From: Coriobacteriaceae bacterium
GTDB lineage: Bacteria; Actinomycetota; Coriobacteriia; Coriobacteriales; Coriobacteriaceae
Direction: 5' to 3'
NCBI GenBank assembly: GCA_902364645.1
Contig: CABJEP010000002.1
Span: 70,008 to 115,256, forward strand
Length of the DNA: 45,249 bases
Every line of letters begins with the position of its first letter. Within the stretch, counting starts at the first letter, position 1. The notes below the pieces were generated by a model. It was not told where the DNA came from, made no database searches, and worked only from the letters and a program-made list of their open reading frames with translations. Position numbers and translations under genes: made by a program. Of the stretch, positions 8,247-15,817 are shown in pieces.

Positions 8247-8298
8247 TTGGTGCAAGGGGGACAGGTTACTTTGCACCAACATGGTGCAAAAGGGACAG
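8247..8298. repeat. GGGAC-core palindromic repeat, copy 1
   Basis: TTGGTGCAA (8247-8255) and TTGCACCAA (8271-8279) are perfect inverted arms around a core containing GGGGGACAGGTTACT. A further half-copy follows (TGGTGCAAA then AGGGACAG, 8282-8298). It begins immediately after the glucokinase stop. It belongs with the copies at 11020, 18479, 19608 and 44907: similar core, different arm words. Confidence 0.7.
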
Positions 8299-8414
8299 CC
8301 TTGGCCCCCGTGCCTGCGCCCCAAAATATGCCGTGGCCCTTCCGTCTGCGAAGGCTCGGCATCGGCGTGCTACCATAGCTACGTCCAAGTACACATATCA
8401 AGTGGAGGATATCC

Positions 8415-9338
8415 ATGGCAAACGTTCTTGTCTTTGGTCACCAGAACCCCGATAACGACGCCATCATGAGCGCCGTCGTCCTGTCCCAGCTGCTCAACCA
8501 GGTTGAGTATGCCGGCAACACCTACGAGGCCTGCGCGCTGGGCCAGCTTCCGGCCGAGTCCGCCAAGCTGCTCGCCGACGCCGGCATTGCCGAGCCCCGC
8601 GTGATCGAGTCCGTCGAGGCCGGTCAGCTCGTCGTCCTCACCGACCACAACGAGTCCGCCCAGTCCGTCGCCGGCCTTAAGGACGCCACGGTCTTTGGCG
8701 TTGTCGACCATCACCGCATCGGCGACTTCGAGACTGCCGGTCCGCTGCACTACATCTGCCTGCCCTGGGGCTCCAGCTGCACCATCGTCACCAAGCTCGC
8801 CGGCGTGCTCGGCGTTGAGCTTTCCGACGTTCAGGCCAAGCTGCTGCTCTCGGCCATGATGACCGATACGCTCATGCTCAAGAGCCCCACCACCACCGAT
8901 GTCGACCGCGCCGTCGCCGCCAAGCTCGGCGAGCAGGTGAGCGTCGACCCGGTCAAGTTTGGCATGGAGGTCTTCCTCACCCGCCCGTCCGGCTCCTTCA
9001 CTGCAGCCGAGATGGTCGGCAACGACATCAAGATGTTCGAGCCCGCTGGCAAGAAGCTGCTCATCGGCCAGTACGAGACTGTCGACAAGAGCCGTGCGCT
9101 TGGCATGATTGACGAGATCCGCGAGGCCATGCGCGCCTATGCCGCCGAGAAGGGTGCCGACGGCATCGTCCTGTGCATCACCGACATCATGGAGGAGGGC
9201 TCGCAGGTCCTGCTCGAGGGTGAGACCGAGGCCGCTCAGAAGGGCCTGGGCATCGCTGACGAGCACGACGGCGTCTGGATGCCGGGCGTCCTTTCCCGCA
9301 AGAAGCAGGTCGCTGCTCCCATCATGGCCGCCTGCTAG
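8415..9338 (+). CDS. ppaC: Manganese-dependent inorganic pyrophosphatase (DHH family)
   Basis: Family II cytoplasmic pyrophosphatase hydrolysing PPi to two phosphates and pulling biosynthetic reactions forward. It has 307 residues (typical 305-310). Metal-binding motifs are visible: FGHQNPDNDAI near the N-terminus, LTDHNES, and the signature VVDHHRIGDF. The C-terminal DHHA2 domain has the conserved SRKKQV segment that binds the substrate phosphates. The start follows AAGTGGAGG. A TACCAT hexamer about 45 bp upstream is a plausible -10, and a terminator follows, so it is a single-gene unit. Confidence 0.95.
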   Translation: MANVLVFGHQNPDNDAIMSAVVLSQLLNQVEYAGNTYEACALGQLPAESAKLLADAGIAEPRVIESVEAGQLVVLTDHNESAQSVAGLKDATVFGVVDHHRIGDFETAGPLHYICLPWGSSCTIVTKLAGVLGVELSDVQAKLLLSAMMTDTLMLKSPTTTDVDRAVAAKLGEQVSVDPVKFGMEVFLTRPSGSFTAAEMVGNDIKMFEPAGKKLLIGQYETVDKSRALGMIDEIREAMRAYAAEKGADGIVLCITDIMEEGSQVLLEGETEAAQKGLGIADEHDGVWMPGVLSRKKQVAAPIMAAC

Positions 9339-9359
9339 GTTTTGTTGACCTAACACCGA

Positions 9360-9398
9360 CGACCGGACCGCGGACGCCCCGCGCTCCGGTCGTTTTTT
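9360..9398 (+). terminator. Intrinsic terminator after ppaC
   Basis: CGACCGGA (9360-9367) pairs with TCCGGTCG (9385-9392), with an inner CCGCGG/CCGCG pairing, followed by TTTTTT. Confidence 0.85.
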
Positions 9399-9606
9399 GT
9401 GCGCGGGACCGCGTCCCCTATTGGACAGGGGCGCTCGCACCGTTGAGCAAATAATGTTCAACCTGTGGTTCCGCTTTTCGGCCGCGCTTGCGCGTTTGTC
9501 GCGCAGGGTAGGCTAGATGCAAGCGTAATACGTTGGAGCGCGGCGCCGCCATTTGGGCGGGCCGTGCTTTTTTAAGACGGGAACCTTCCCGCGAAAGGAG
9601 CCGCCC

Positions 9607-10965
9607 ATGGCAGCAACCGAGCAGCTGTTCAACACCCGTGAGCGCAAGCGTTTTGAGCGCCACGACATTTGGGAGCGCATTGCCGAGAACGGCACGATTT
9701 CCGCCGCCGTCATGGTGATCGCCGCCATCGCCGCCGTCATCTGTGCCAACACCGATGCCTACGAGGCCATTCATCACTTTTTGGAGACCCCGCTGTATGT
9801 GGGTCTGGGCAACCTTACGGCCGGTCTCACCGTTGAGCTTTTCGTCAACGACTTCCTCATGGCGATCTTCTTTTTGCTCGTGGGCATTGAGCTTAAGTAC
9901 GAGATGACGGTCGGCGAGCTCAAGAATCCGCGTCAGGCCATGCTTCCCATGCTGGCGGCCGTGGGCGGCGTCGTTGTTCCCGCCTGCATCTACCTGATCT
10001 TTAACCATGCCGGCGCCCGCAACGGTTGGGCTATCCCCATGGCAACCGATATTGCCTTTGCGCTGGGCGTGCTGTCGCTTTTGGGCAACTGCGTGCCCAA
10101 CGGCGTGCGCGTGTTCTTCTCGACGCTCGCCATCGCCGACGACCTCATCTCCATCGCCGCCATCGCCATCTTCTACGGTCAGAGCCCCAATCCGTTTTGG
10201 TTGGGCGCCGCCGCGCTTGTGACCTGCGCGCTCGTGTGGCTCAACAAGACGCAGCATTACCGCCTTGCCCCGTATTCGGTACTGGGTCTGCTGTTGTGGT
10301 TCTGCATGTTCAAGAGCGGCGTACATGCCACACTTGCCGGCGTCATCCTGGCCTTTACCATCCCGGCCAAGTGCGGCGTCAAACTCGATAGCCTCACCGA
10401 TTGGTTGGGCGAGTGCCTGCCGTTGCTCGATGACCGCTACGACGACGAGGCGCACATCCTGGGCCAGCATGACTTTACCGTCTCGACCACCAAGGTTGAG
10501 CGCGTCATGCACCGCGTGACCCCGCCGCTCATCCGCATGGAGCGTCTGATCTCCACGCCGGTCAACTTTGTGATCCTGCCGATCTTTGCGTTCGTAAACG
10601 CGCAGGTTCGCCTGGTGGGCGTGGACATGAGCACGCTGCTCACCGACCCGGTGACGCTCGGCGTGTACTTTGGCATGCTGCTGGGCAAGCCGATCGGCAT
10701 CTTTGGCATGACGTTTGCCCTGGTTAAACTCAAGATTTCCGAGCTGCCGCACAATGTCAACTGGCACATGATTGCCGGCGTGGGCATTCTGGGCGGTATC
10801 GGCTTTACCATGTCGATCCTCATTAGCGGCCTTGCCTTCCCGACGGCCCAGTTTGAGGTTCTGGCCGCAAAGGCCGCCATTCTTGCCGGATCCGTTACCG
10901 CCGCGGTGCTGGGCATGATCTACATGAGTGTGGTCTGCAAGCACCCCGCGTCCAAGGACGAGTAA
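9607..10965 (+). CDS. nhaA: Na+/H+ antiporter NhaA
   Basis: Integral membrane antiporter that expels sodium in exchange for protons, for pH and salt homeostasis. It has 452 residues from the ATG at 9607, with AAAGGAG 5 nt before it. Hallmarks: LVGIELKYEM after TM2, PMATDIAFALG, and the paired aspartates LAIADDLISI that form the ion-binding site. About 11-12 hydrophobic helices can be counted. The loop EADDRYDDEAHILGQHD-like region near 10430-10490 is longer and more charged than in E. coli NhaA (388 residues) and accounts for part of the extra length. It is flanked by terminators and stands alone. Confidence 0.94.
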   Translation: MAATEQLFNTRERKRFERHDIWERIAENGTISAAVMVIAAIAAVICANTDAYEAIHHFLETPLYVGLGNLTAGLTVELFVNDFLMAIFFLLVGIELKYEMTVGELKNPRQAMLPMLAAVGGVVVPACIYLIFNHAGARNGWAIPMATDIAFALGVLSLLGNCVPNGVRVFFSTLAIADDLISIAAIAIFYGQSPNPFWLGAAALVTCALVWLNKTQHYRLAPYSVLGLLLWFCMFKSGVHATLAGVILAFTIPAKCGVKLDSLTDWLGECLPLLDDRYDDEAHILGQHDFTVSTTKVERVMHRVTPPLIRMERLISTPVNFVILPIFAFVNAQVRLVGVDMSTLLTDPVTLGVYFGMLLGKPIGIFGMTFALVKLKISELPHNVNWHMIAGVGILGGIGFTMSILISGLAFPTAQFEVLAAKAAILAGSVTAAVLGMIYMSVVCKHPASKDE

Positions 10966-10982
10966 GGGCACATGCAAGTTTG

Positions 10983-11020
10983 AAAACGCCGCCTGTGAAC
11001 ACCATCACAGGCGGCGTTTT
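10983..11020 (+). terminator. Terminator hairpin after nhaA
   Basis: AAAACGCCGCCTGTGA (10983-10998) pairs perfectly with TCACAGGCGGCGTTTT (11005-11020) around ACACCA. With A- and T-runs on both sides it can work in both directions, serving nhaA and the converging small gene. Confidence 0.85.
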
Positions 11021-11048
11021 AGTCATTGGGGACGTTCTTAAATGACTA
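11020..11048. repeat. GGGAC-core palindromic repeat, copy 2
   Basis: TAGTCATT (11020-11027) and AATGACTA (11041-11048) are perfect inverted arms around GGGGACGTTCTTA. It lies between the nhaA terminator and the stop of the small minus-strand gene. Confidence 0.65.
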
Positions 11049-11051
11049 GGT

Positions 11052-11306
11052 TTATTCCACCGTTCCGTAGACGGCGCCCCAGCCGTGGGCGGCCAAGGCG
11101 GAGTTGAGCTGGTCGCAAAGTGACTGGCGATCGTAATAGCCGGGCGGCAGCAGGTTGACGATTTCCATGAGATCGGGCGCCAGGTCCAAGATTTCGGCCT
11201 GTACGATCAAATCGAGGCGGTCGATGGCGTGGCGGTCGTAAAACAGTCCGTCGACCAGGCGCTGCAGGTCGCCGAATTCCTCGGCCTGAAACGATCCGTA
11301 CTCCAT
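11052..11306 (-). CDS. Small conserved-looking protein of unknown function
   Basis: 84 residues starting at the ATG at 11306, where AGGAGG sits 4 nt upstream; an in-frame ATG 17 codons earlier has no ribosome site. The protein is acidic, without signal peptide, membrane segment or Cys motifs. It is leucine-rich and predicted mostly helical (FGDLQRLVDGLFYDRHAIDR, then VQAEILDLAPDLMEIVNLL), ending with a short HGWGAVYG segment. I do not recognise the family. It converges on nhaA and is divergent from the aminotransferase gene. The good Shine-Dalgarno and codon use argue that it is real. Confidence 0.7.
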   Translation of the reverse strand: MEYGSFQAEEFGDLQRLVDGLFYDRHAIDRLDLIVQAEILDLAPDLMEIVNLLPPGYYDRQSLCDQLNSALAAHGWGAVYGTVE

Positions 11307-11455
11307 AGTGCCTCCTTGGGCGCCCCACGCCGGCATGCGCGGCGATTCGTAATTCATTGCGATGAACTTAATCTATCACGGCTTCATAACGTTGCGGCGG
11401 TGGCGGTCTATACTTAGACAAACTGCAACGTACCGCTTCGCGAAAGGTCGCACCC

Positions 11456-12760
11456 ATGCAGACGATCTACCAGAAGATGGAAACCACCGAACTCGATGCC
11501 GCCATCGAGGCGCTCAAAGCCGAGGTCGCCGAGGTCAAGGCCAAGGGCCTGGCGCTTGACATGGCCCGCGGCAAGCCGTCGCCCGCCCAGGTGGACATCT
11601 CGCGCCCCATGCTCGATATCCTCAATGCCGACGCCGATCTGCACGACGGCAACGTCGATTGTTCCAACTACGGCTGCTTTGAGGGCATTCCCTCGGCACG
11701 CAAGCTGGCGGGGGAGTTTCTGGGCTGCCCCGCCGAGCAGACGCTTGTGCTGGGTTCGTCGAGCCTTTTGATCGAGCATGACATCGCCGGCATGTTCTGG
11801 CGCTGTGGCTCGTGCGGCAGCGAGCCCTGGGACGCCTACGAGGCCGCGCACGACGGCAAGAAGGTCAAGTTCCTGTGCCCCGTTCCCGGCTACGATCGCC
11901 ACTTTGGCATCACCGCCGACTTGGGTATCGAGAACGTCCCCGTCGCGATGACCGACAACGGCCCCGACATGGACGAGGTCGAGCGCCTCGTTGCCGCCGA
12001 CGATTCCATCAAGGGTATCTGGTGCGTGCCCAAGTATTCCAACCCCACGGGCATCACCTTTAGCGAGGACACCGTGCGCCGCCTGGTTGAGATGCCCACG
12101 GCCGCGCCCGATTTCCGCATCTTCTGGGACAACGCCTACTGCGTGCACGACCTGTACGACGAGACCGACGAGCTCGCAAACATTTTTGACCTCGCTCGCG
12201 CGGCGGGCACCGAGGATCGCGTGGTGGCCTTTGCCTCGACGTCCAAGATCACCTTCCCGGGCGCCGGCATCGGCTTTATCGGTGCGAGCCCCGCGGTTAT
12301 CGCCGAGTTCTCCAAGCGCCTGAAGGCCGGCCTGATCAGCGCCGACAAGCTCAACCAGCTGCGTCACGTGCGCTTCCTTCCCACCATCGAGGCGGTCAAG
12401 GAGCACATGAAAAAGCACGCCGAGTTCCTGCGTCCGCGCTTTGAGGCCGTCGAGCGCAAACTCACCGAGGGCTTGGGCGACACGGGTTGCGCCACCTGGA
12501 CGCATCCCCGCGGCGGCTACTTTGTGAGCTTCGATGGCCCCGAGGGCTCGGCCCAGAAGGTCGCCGCGCTTTGCGCCGACTTGGGCGTCAAGCTCACACC
12601 GGCCGGTGCTACCTGGCCCTATGGCAAGGACCCGCGCGACACCAACATCCGCATCGCGCCGAGCTATCCCACGGTCGAGGACCTGGAGGCTGCGCTCGAT
12701 GTGCTGGTGCTGGCCGTTAAGCTTGTCGCTGCCGAGCTTGCGCGTGCCGAGCGCGCCTAA
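11456..12760 (+). CDS. PLP-dependent aminotransferase, AspT-like (aspartate aminotransferase subgroup Ic)
   Basis: Fold-type I aminotransferase transferring amino groups between aspartate and 2-oxoglutarate. The 434-residue sequence resembles the Corynebacterium AspT type (Pfam Asp_aminotransf) rather than the usual class I enzymes: LALDMARGKPSPAQVDISRP near the start, NYGCFEGIPSARKL, CPVPGYDRHF, and KYSNPTGITFS. The Schiff-base lysine is Lys264 in STSKITFPGAG. The C-terminal FVSFDGPEGSAQKVAAL and RIAPSYP segments fit the small domain. It starts at 11456 behind GAAAGG; a TATACT hexamer at 11409-11414 is the likely -10. Confidence 0.88.
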   Translation: MQTIYQKMETTELDAAIEALKAEVAEVKAKGLALDMARGKPSPAQVDISRPMLDILNADADLHDGNVDCSNYGCFEGIPSARKLAGEFLGCPAEQTLVLGSSSLLIEHDIAGMFWRCGSCGSEPWDAYEAAHDGKKVKFLCPVPGYDRHFGITADLGIENVPVAMTDNGPDMDEVERLVAADDSIKGIWCVPKYSNPTGITFSEDTVRRLVEMPTAAPDFRIFWDNAYCVHDLYDETDELANIFDLARAAGTEDRVVAFASTSKITFPGAGIGFIGASPAVIAEFSKRLKAGLISADKLNQLRHVRFLPTIEAVKEHMKKHAEFLRPRFEAVERKLTEGLGDTGCATWTHPRGGYFVSFDGPEGSAQKVAALCADLGVKLTPAGATWPYGKDPRDTNIRIAPSYPTVEDLEAALDVLVLAVKLVAAELARAERA

Positions 12761-12811
12761 CGCGCGGCTTCCCGTACTATCCGCACTTTCGATACGTAAA
12801 GGAGCGTATAC

Positions 12812-13126
12812 ATGGATTTGGGTATTTCCACCAACCCCACGCCAGAGCTCTACACCATTAAGGTCACCGGCGAGATTGATATTTCTAACGCCGATAGCCT
12901 GCGCAATGCCATCGACCTGGCGCTCGAGCAGCCCACTGAGGCCGTTGAGCTCGATTTTGCCCAGGTGAGCTACATCGATTCGACGGGCATTGGCGTGCTC
13001 GTGGGCGCCGCGCACCACGCGGTCGACCACGGTAAGCGCTTTAGCTGCACCAATGTGCAGCCTCCGGTGATGCGCGTGGTTCAGCTGTTGGGTGTCGACC
13101 AGGAGATTTCGATCACCGCTGCATAA
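12812..13126 (+). CDS. STAS-domain anti-sigma-factor antagonist
   Basis: 104 residues forming one STAS domain, as in SpoIIAA/RsbV. The conserved loop YIDSTGIGVLVGA carries the Ser (Ser57) that a partner kinase/anti-sigma factor would phosphorylate; the unphosphorylated form would bind the anti-sigma factor and free the sigma factor. AAAGGAG lies 7 nt before the ATG. No RsbW-like kinase, sigma factor or phosphatase is in the window, so the partner must be encoded elsewhere. It lies 50 nt after the aminotransferase and may be read with it. Confidence 0.88.
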   Translation: MDLGISTNPTPELYTIKVTGEIDISNADSLRNAIDLALEQPTEAVELDFAQVSYIDSTGIGVLVGAAHHAVDHGKRFSCTNVQPPVMRVVQLLGVDQEISITAA

Positions 13127-13279
13127 TCTTGGCCCCCAAAAGGGCGTGCCGTTTGGCATATGTTTGTGATGCGCTCGGACGTTTTGGCGTCCGGGCGCTA
13201 TACTTGACCGAATGAATAGACGAGTTCCGGCCGAATGGCGCGGTGCGGGCTCGACTCACATCGAGCCTTGGAGGTATGT

Positions 13280-13870
13280 GTGTTTGGTATTGGAGAGGGT
13301 GAGCTCGCGATCATCGTGGTCTTCGGCTTTTTGCTGTTTGGCCCGGATAAGCTCCCGCAGATGGGCCGCACGATCGGCCGTGCCATCCGTCAGTTCCGCG
13401 AGACGCAGGAAAAGATGACGGCCGTTGTTCAGTCCGAGATTATCGATCCGGTAAGCGAGGCCGCGTCGGCGCCGGTCAAGCCCAAGAAGGCCGCTGCGAC
13501 CGACGACGATTCCGATGCGGACGAGGAAGCCGCCGAGACGGCTGCGCCAGCAAAGAAGGAGACCTTCGCCGAGCGCCGTGCCCGCCTTGCTGCCGAGAAG
13601 GCTGCAAGCGAGGGTGCTGCTGAGGGCGAGGGTGCTGCTGAGGAGTCCGAGGCCGAGAGCGCCGAGCCTGCCGCTGCCGCCAAGCCTGTCGTCGAGCCCG
13701 AGCCTGCTGCAGAGCCGGAGCCCGAGCCCGAGCCGGCAGAGCCCACGACGGCTGACCTCTACGCCCGTCGTCCCCGCAAGCGCAAGGCCGTCGTCGACCA
13801 GCTCGCTCGCGAGCTCGAGGCCGAGGACGACGCCGTTGCCGCCGACGCCCCGAAGGGAGGCGATGAGTAA
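13280..13870 (+). CDS. Sec-independent protein translocase subunit TatA/TatB
   Basis: Tat component with the classical architecture: a short N-terminal membrane helix (FGIGEGELAIIVVFGFLLFG), the FGPDKLPQMGRTIGRA hinge and amphipathic helix, then a long acidic Ala/Glu/Pro-rich cytoplasmic tail (about residues 55-196). I choose the GTG at 13280 because GGAGGT lies 4 nt before it and translation begins exactly at the conserved FGIGxxE; the upstream ATG reading adds an unrelated 15 residues. At 196 residues it is longer than TatA and closer to TatB in length; with one such gene next to tatC it may do both jobs. Its stop overlaps the tatC start (TAATG). Confidence 0.87.
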   Translation: MFGIGEGELAIIVVFGFLLFGPDKLPQMGRTIGRAIRQFRETQEKMTAVVQSEIIDPVSEAASAPVKPKKAAATDDDSDADEEAAETAAPAKKETFAERRARLAAEKAASEGAAEGEGAAEESEAESAEPAAAAKPVVEPEPAAEPEPEPEPAEPTTADLYARRPRKRKAVVDQLARELEAEDDAVAADAPKGGDE

Positions 13871-14661
13871 TGCCTATCGGACCTGCGCGCATGCCGCTCT
13901 TCGATCACCTGGGCGAGCTCCGTCGCCGCCTGACCATCGTGGTCGTGTCGGTGTTTGCCGCCGCCATCGTGCTGTATTTCGCCACGCCCGTGGTGCTCGA
14001 CATCCTGGAAGACCCCATCCGCTCCTTTGTGCCGGACGGTAAGTTCTACATCACCACCACGCTCGGCGGCTTTGGACTGCGCTTCTCGCTGGCCATCAAG
14101 ATGGCCGTGGTCATGTGCACGCCCATGATCATCTGGCAGATTCTGGCATTTTTCCTGCCGGCACTGCGTCCCAACGAGCGCAAATGGGTCGTGCCCACGG
14201 TGCTCGCCTCGACGGTGCTGTTCTTCCTGGGTGCCATCTTCTGCTACTTCATCATTATCCCGGCAGGCTTTGAGTGGCTCATCGGCGAGACCTCGGCCGT
14301 CGCCACGGCGCTGCCCGATCTGGAGAACTACGTCAACATGGAGCTGCTCTTTATGATCGGCTTTGGTGTGGCGTTTGAGCTGCCGCTCATCATCTTCTAC
14401 CTGTCCGTCTTCCACATCGTGTCCTACGCTGCTTTCCGCAGTGCCTGGCGTTATGTATACGTTGGCCTGCTTGTGGGCTCGGCTGTGATTACGCCCGACG
14501 GCTCGCCCGTTACGCTGGGTCTCATGTATGGCGCCCTGCTCTCGCTCTACGAGATTTCGCTCGCCATCGCTCGCGTGGTCATTACCGCGCGCGAGGGCAA
14601 GGAGGGCCTGTTCGTGAGCCGTCTGGACCTGTTCTCGGACGACGAGGACGACGAGGAGTAA
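13870..14661 (+). CDS. tatC: Sec-independent protein translocase TatC
   Basis: Polytopic membrane receptor for twin-arginine signal peptides. It has 263 residues with six hydrophobic helices. The conserved N-terminal segment MPLFDHLGELRRRL is present, as is the FLPALRPNERKW loop typical of TatC. Start and the tatA/B stop overlap by one base, so translation is coupled. An acidic tail (DDEDDEE) ends the protein. Tat export of folded, cofactor-bearing redox enzymes fits the neighbouring hypA/hypB genes. Confidence 0.95.
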   Translation: MPIGPARMPLFDHLGELRRRLTIVVVSVFAAAIVLYFATPVVLDILEDPIRSFVPDGKFYITTTLGGFGLRFSLAIKMAVVMCTPMIIWQILAFFLPALRPNERKWVVPTVLASTVLFFLGAIFCYFIIIPAGFEWLIGETSAVATALPDLENYVNMELLFMIGFGVAFELPLIIFYLSVFHIVSYAAFRSAWRYVYVGLLVGSAVITPDGSPVTLGLMYGALLSLYEISLAIARVVITAREGKEGLFVSRLDLFSDDEDDEE

Positions 14662-14667
14662 ATCGGT

Positions 14668-15024
14668 ATGCACGAGGTTGGCATTGTCAACGGCATACTC
14701 GATACAGTGATTCGCGCGGCGCGTGGGGCGGGGGCCTCGCGCGCCGTTTTGGTAACGCTGCGTATCGGGGATATGACCGAAGTTGTGCGCGAGGCGCTCG
14801 ACTTTGCGTGGGAGACGTTTCGCGACGAGGATCCGCTCACGCGCGGCTGCGAGCTTGCCGTGGAGGAGGTCCATCCACAAAGCGAGTGTCTGGACTGCGG
14901 CGAGGTTTTCGACCACGATCGCTTCCACTGTCGCTGTCCCCAGTGTGGTGGTGCCAACGTGCGCCTACTGCACGGCCGCGAGCTCGATATCGCAAGTATC
15001 GAAATCGAAACCCCCGACGATTAG
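14668..15024 (+). CDS. hypA: Hydrogenase nickel-incorporation protein HypA
   Basis: 118-residue nickel metallochaperone for NiFe-hydrogenase (or urease) maturation. The nickel-binding N-terminus MHEVGIVNGIL is intact, with His2 and Glu3. The zinc site has the CxxC pairs CLDCGEVF and CPQCGG, as required. The gene begins 6 nt after tatC and precedes hypB, an arrangement suggesting one transcript from tatA/B to hypB. No hydrogenase structural gene, hypC, D, E or F is in the window. Confidence 0.93.
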   Translation: MHEVGIVNGILDTVIRAARGAGASRAVLVTLRIGDMTEVVREALDFAWETFRDEDPLTRGCELAVEEVHPQSECLDCGEVFDHDRFHCRCPQCGGANVRLLHGRELDIASIEIETPDD

Positions 15025-15079
15025 CCCGCTAGCCATCTGGTGATGGGGTATAAAGGGGCCAAAGTAAGGAGCGCTAAGT

Positions 15080-15763
15080 ATGGCCGAGAAAACGATTGAT
15101 ATTGCATCGCCGATTCTGTCGCGCAACGAGCGCCTGGCAGATCAGCTGCGTCAGCGATTTGAGCAGACGAACACCTACGTGATCAACGTGCTGTCGAGCC
15201 CCGGCTCGGGTAAGACCACTACGATTCTGGGCACCAACGAGCGCCTGCGTGACAAAGCCGGCCTGCGTTGCGCCGTCATCGAGGGCGATATCGCCTCGGA
15301 TGTCGACGCCATCACCATGAAGGAAGCCGGCATGTCCGCCATCCAGATCAACACGGGCGGCCTGTGCCACCTCGAGGGCAACATGATCATGGAGGCCGTC
15401 GACGCCTTCGACCAGGCCGTCGGTCTGGAGAACATCGACGTCATCTTTATCGAAAACGTGGGTAACCTGGTCTGCCCGGTCGACTTTGACCTGGGCGAGA
15501 ACCTGTCCATCATGATTCTCTCGGTGCCCGAGGGCGACGACAAGCCCATCAAGTACCCGGGCATCTTCCAGCACGCCGGCGCGCAGCTGCTCAACAAGGT
15601 CGACGTGGCTCCGGCTTTCGATTTTGACATGGATAGGTATACTAAGACACTCGATGACCTCAATCCGCAGGCGCCGCGGTTTGCCGTGAGCGCGCGCAAG
15701 GGCGAGGGCATGGATGCCTGGTGCGATTGGCTCATCGGGCAGATTGAGCAAGCAAGGGCGTAA
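15080..15763 (+). CDS. hypB: Hydrogenase nickel-incorporation GTPase HypB
   Basis: SIMIBI-class GTPase that works with HypA to insert nickel into hydrogenase. It has 227 residues with Walker A SSPGSGKTT (39-47), the switch region EGDIASDVDA, NTGGLCHLEG with the metal-binding Cys and the His at the dimer interface, FIENVGNLVCP, and the LLNKVD guanine-specificity motif. It lacks both the N-terminal CxxCGC high-affinity nickel site of E. coli HypB and the poly-His stretch of rhizobial HypB, so it is the minimal form. AAGGAGCG precedes the ATG. Confidence 0.93.
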   Translation: MAEKTIDIASPILSRNERLADQLRQRFEQTNTYVINVLSSPGSGKTTTILGTNERLRDKAGLRCAVIEGDIASDVDAITMKEAGMSAIQINTGGLCHLEGNMIMEAVDAFDQAVGLENIDVIFIENVGNLVCPVDFDLGENLSIMILSVPEGDDKPIKYPGIFQHAGAQLLNKVDVAPAFDFDMDRYTKTLDDLNPQAPRFAVSARKGEGMDAWCDWLIGQIEQARA

Positions 15764-15817
15764 GTCGGCCGCCATACGGGCGGGCGTAGCCGCAGAGATA
15801 CGAGATAGGAGCCTCTT

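Noticed and set aside
9405..9432. Possible further GGGAC repeat (GGGACCGCGTCCCC) before nhaA
   Set aside because: The core differs from the other copies and the arms are not clearly paired, so I leave it out of the family count.
9418..10977. Long open frame on the minus strand opposite nhaA (about 519 codons)
   Set aside because: It mirrors nhaA in a high-GC genome, has His/Gln/Gly-rich composition without any family motif and no ribosome site; it is a codon-bias shadow.
11414..13159. Long minus-strand open frame opposite the aminotransferase and STAS genes
   Set aside because: It spans two well-identified plus-strand genes and their gap; composition is typical of an antisense shadow.
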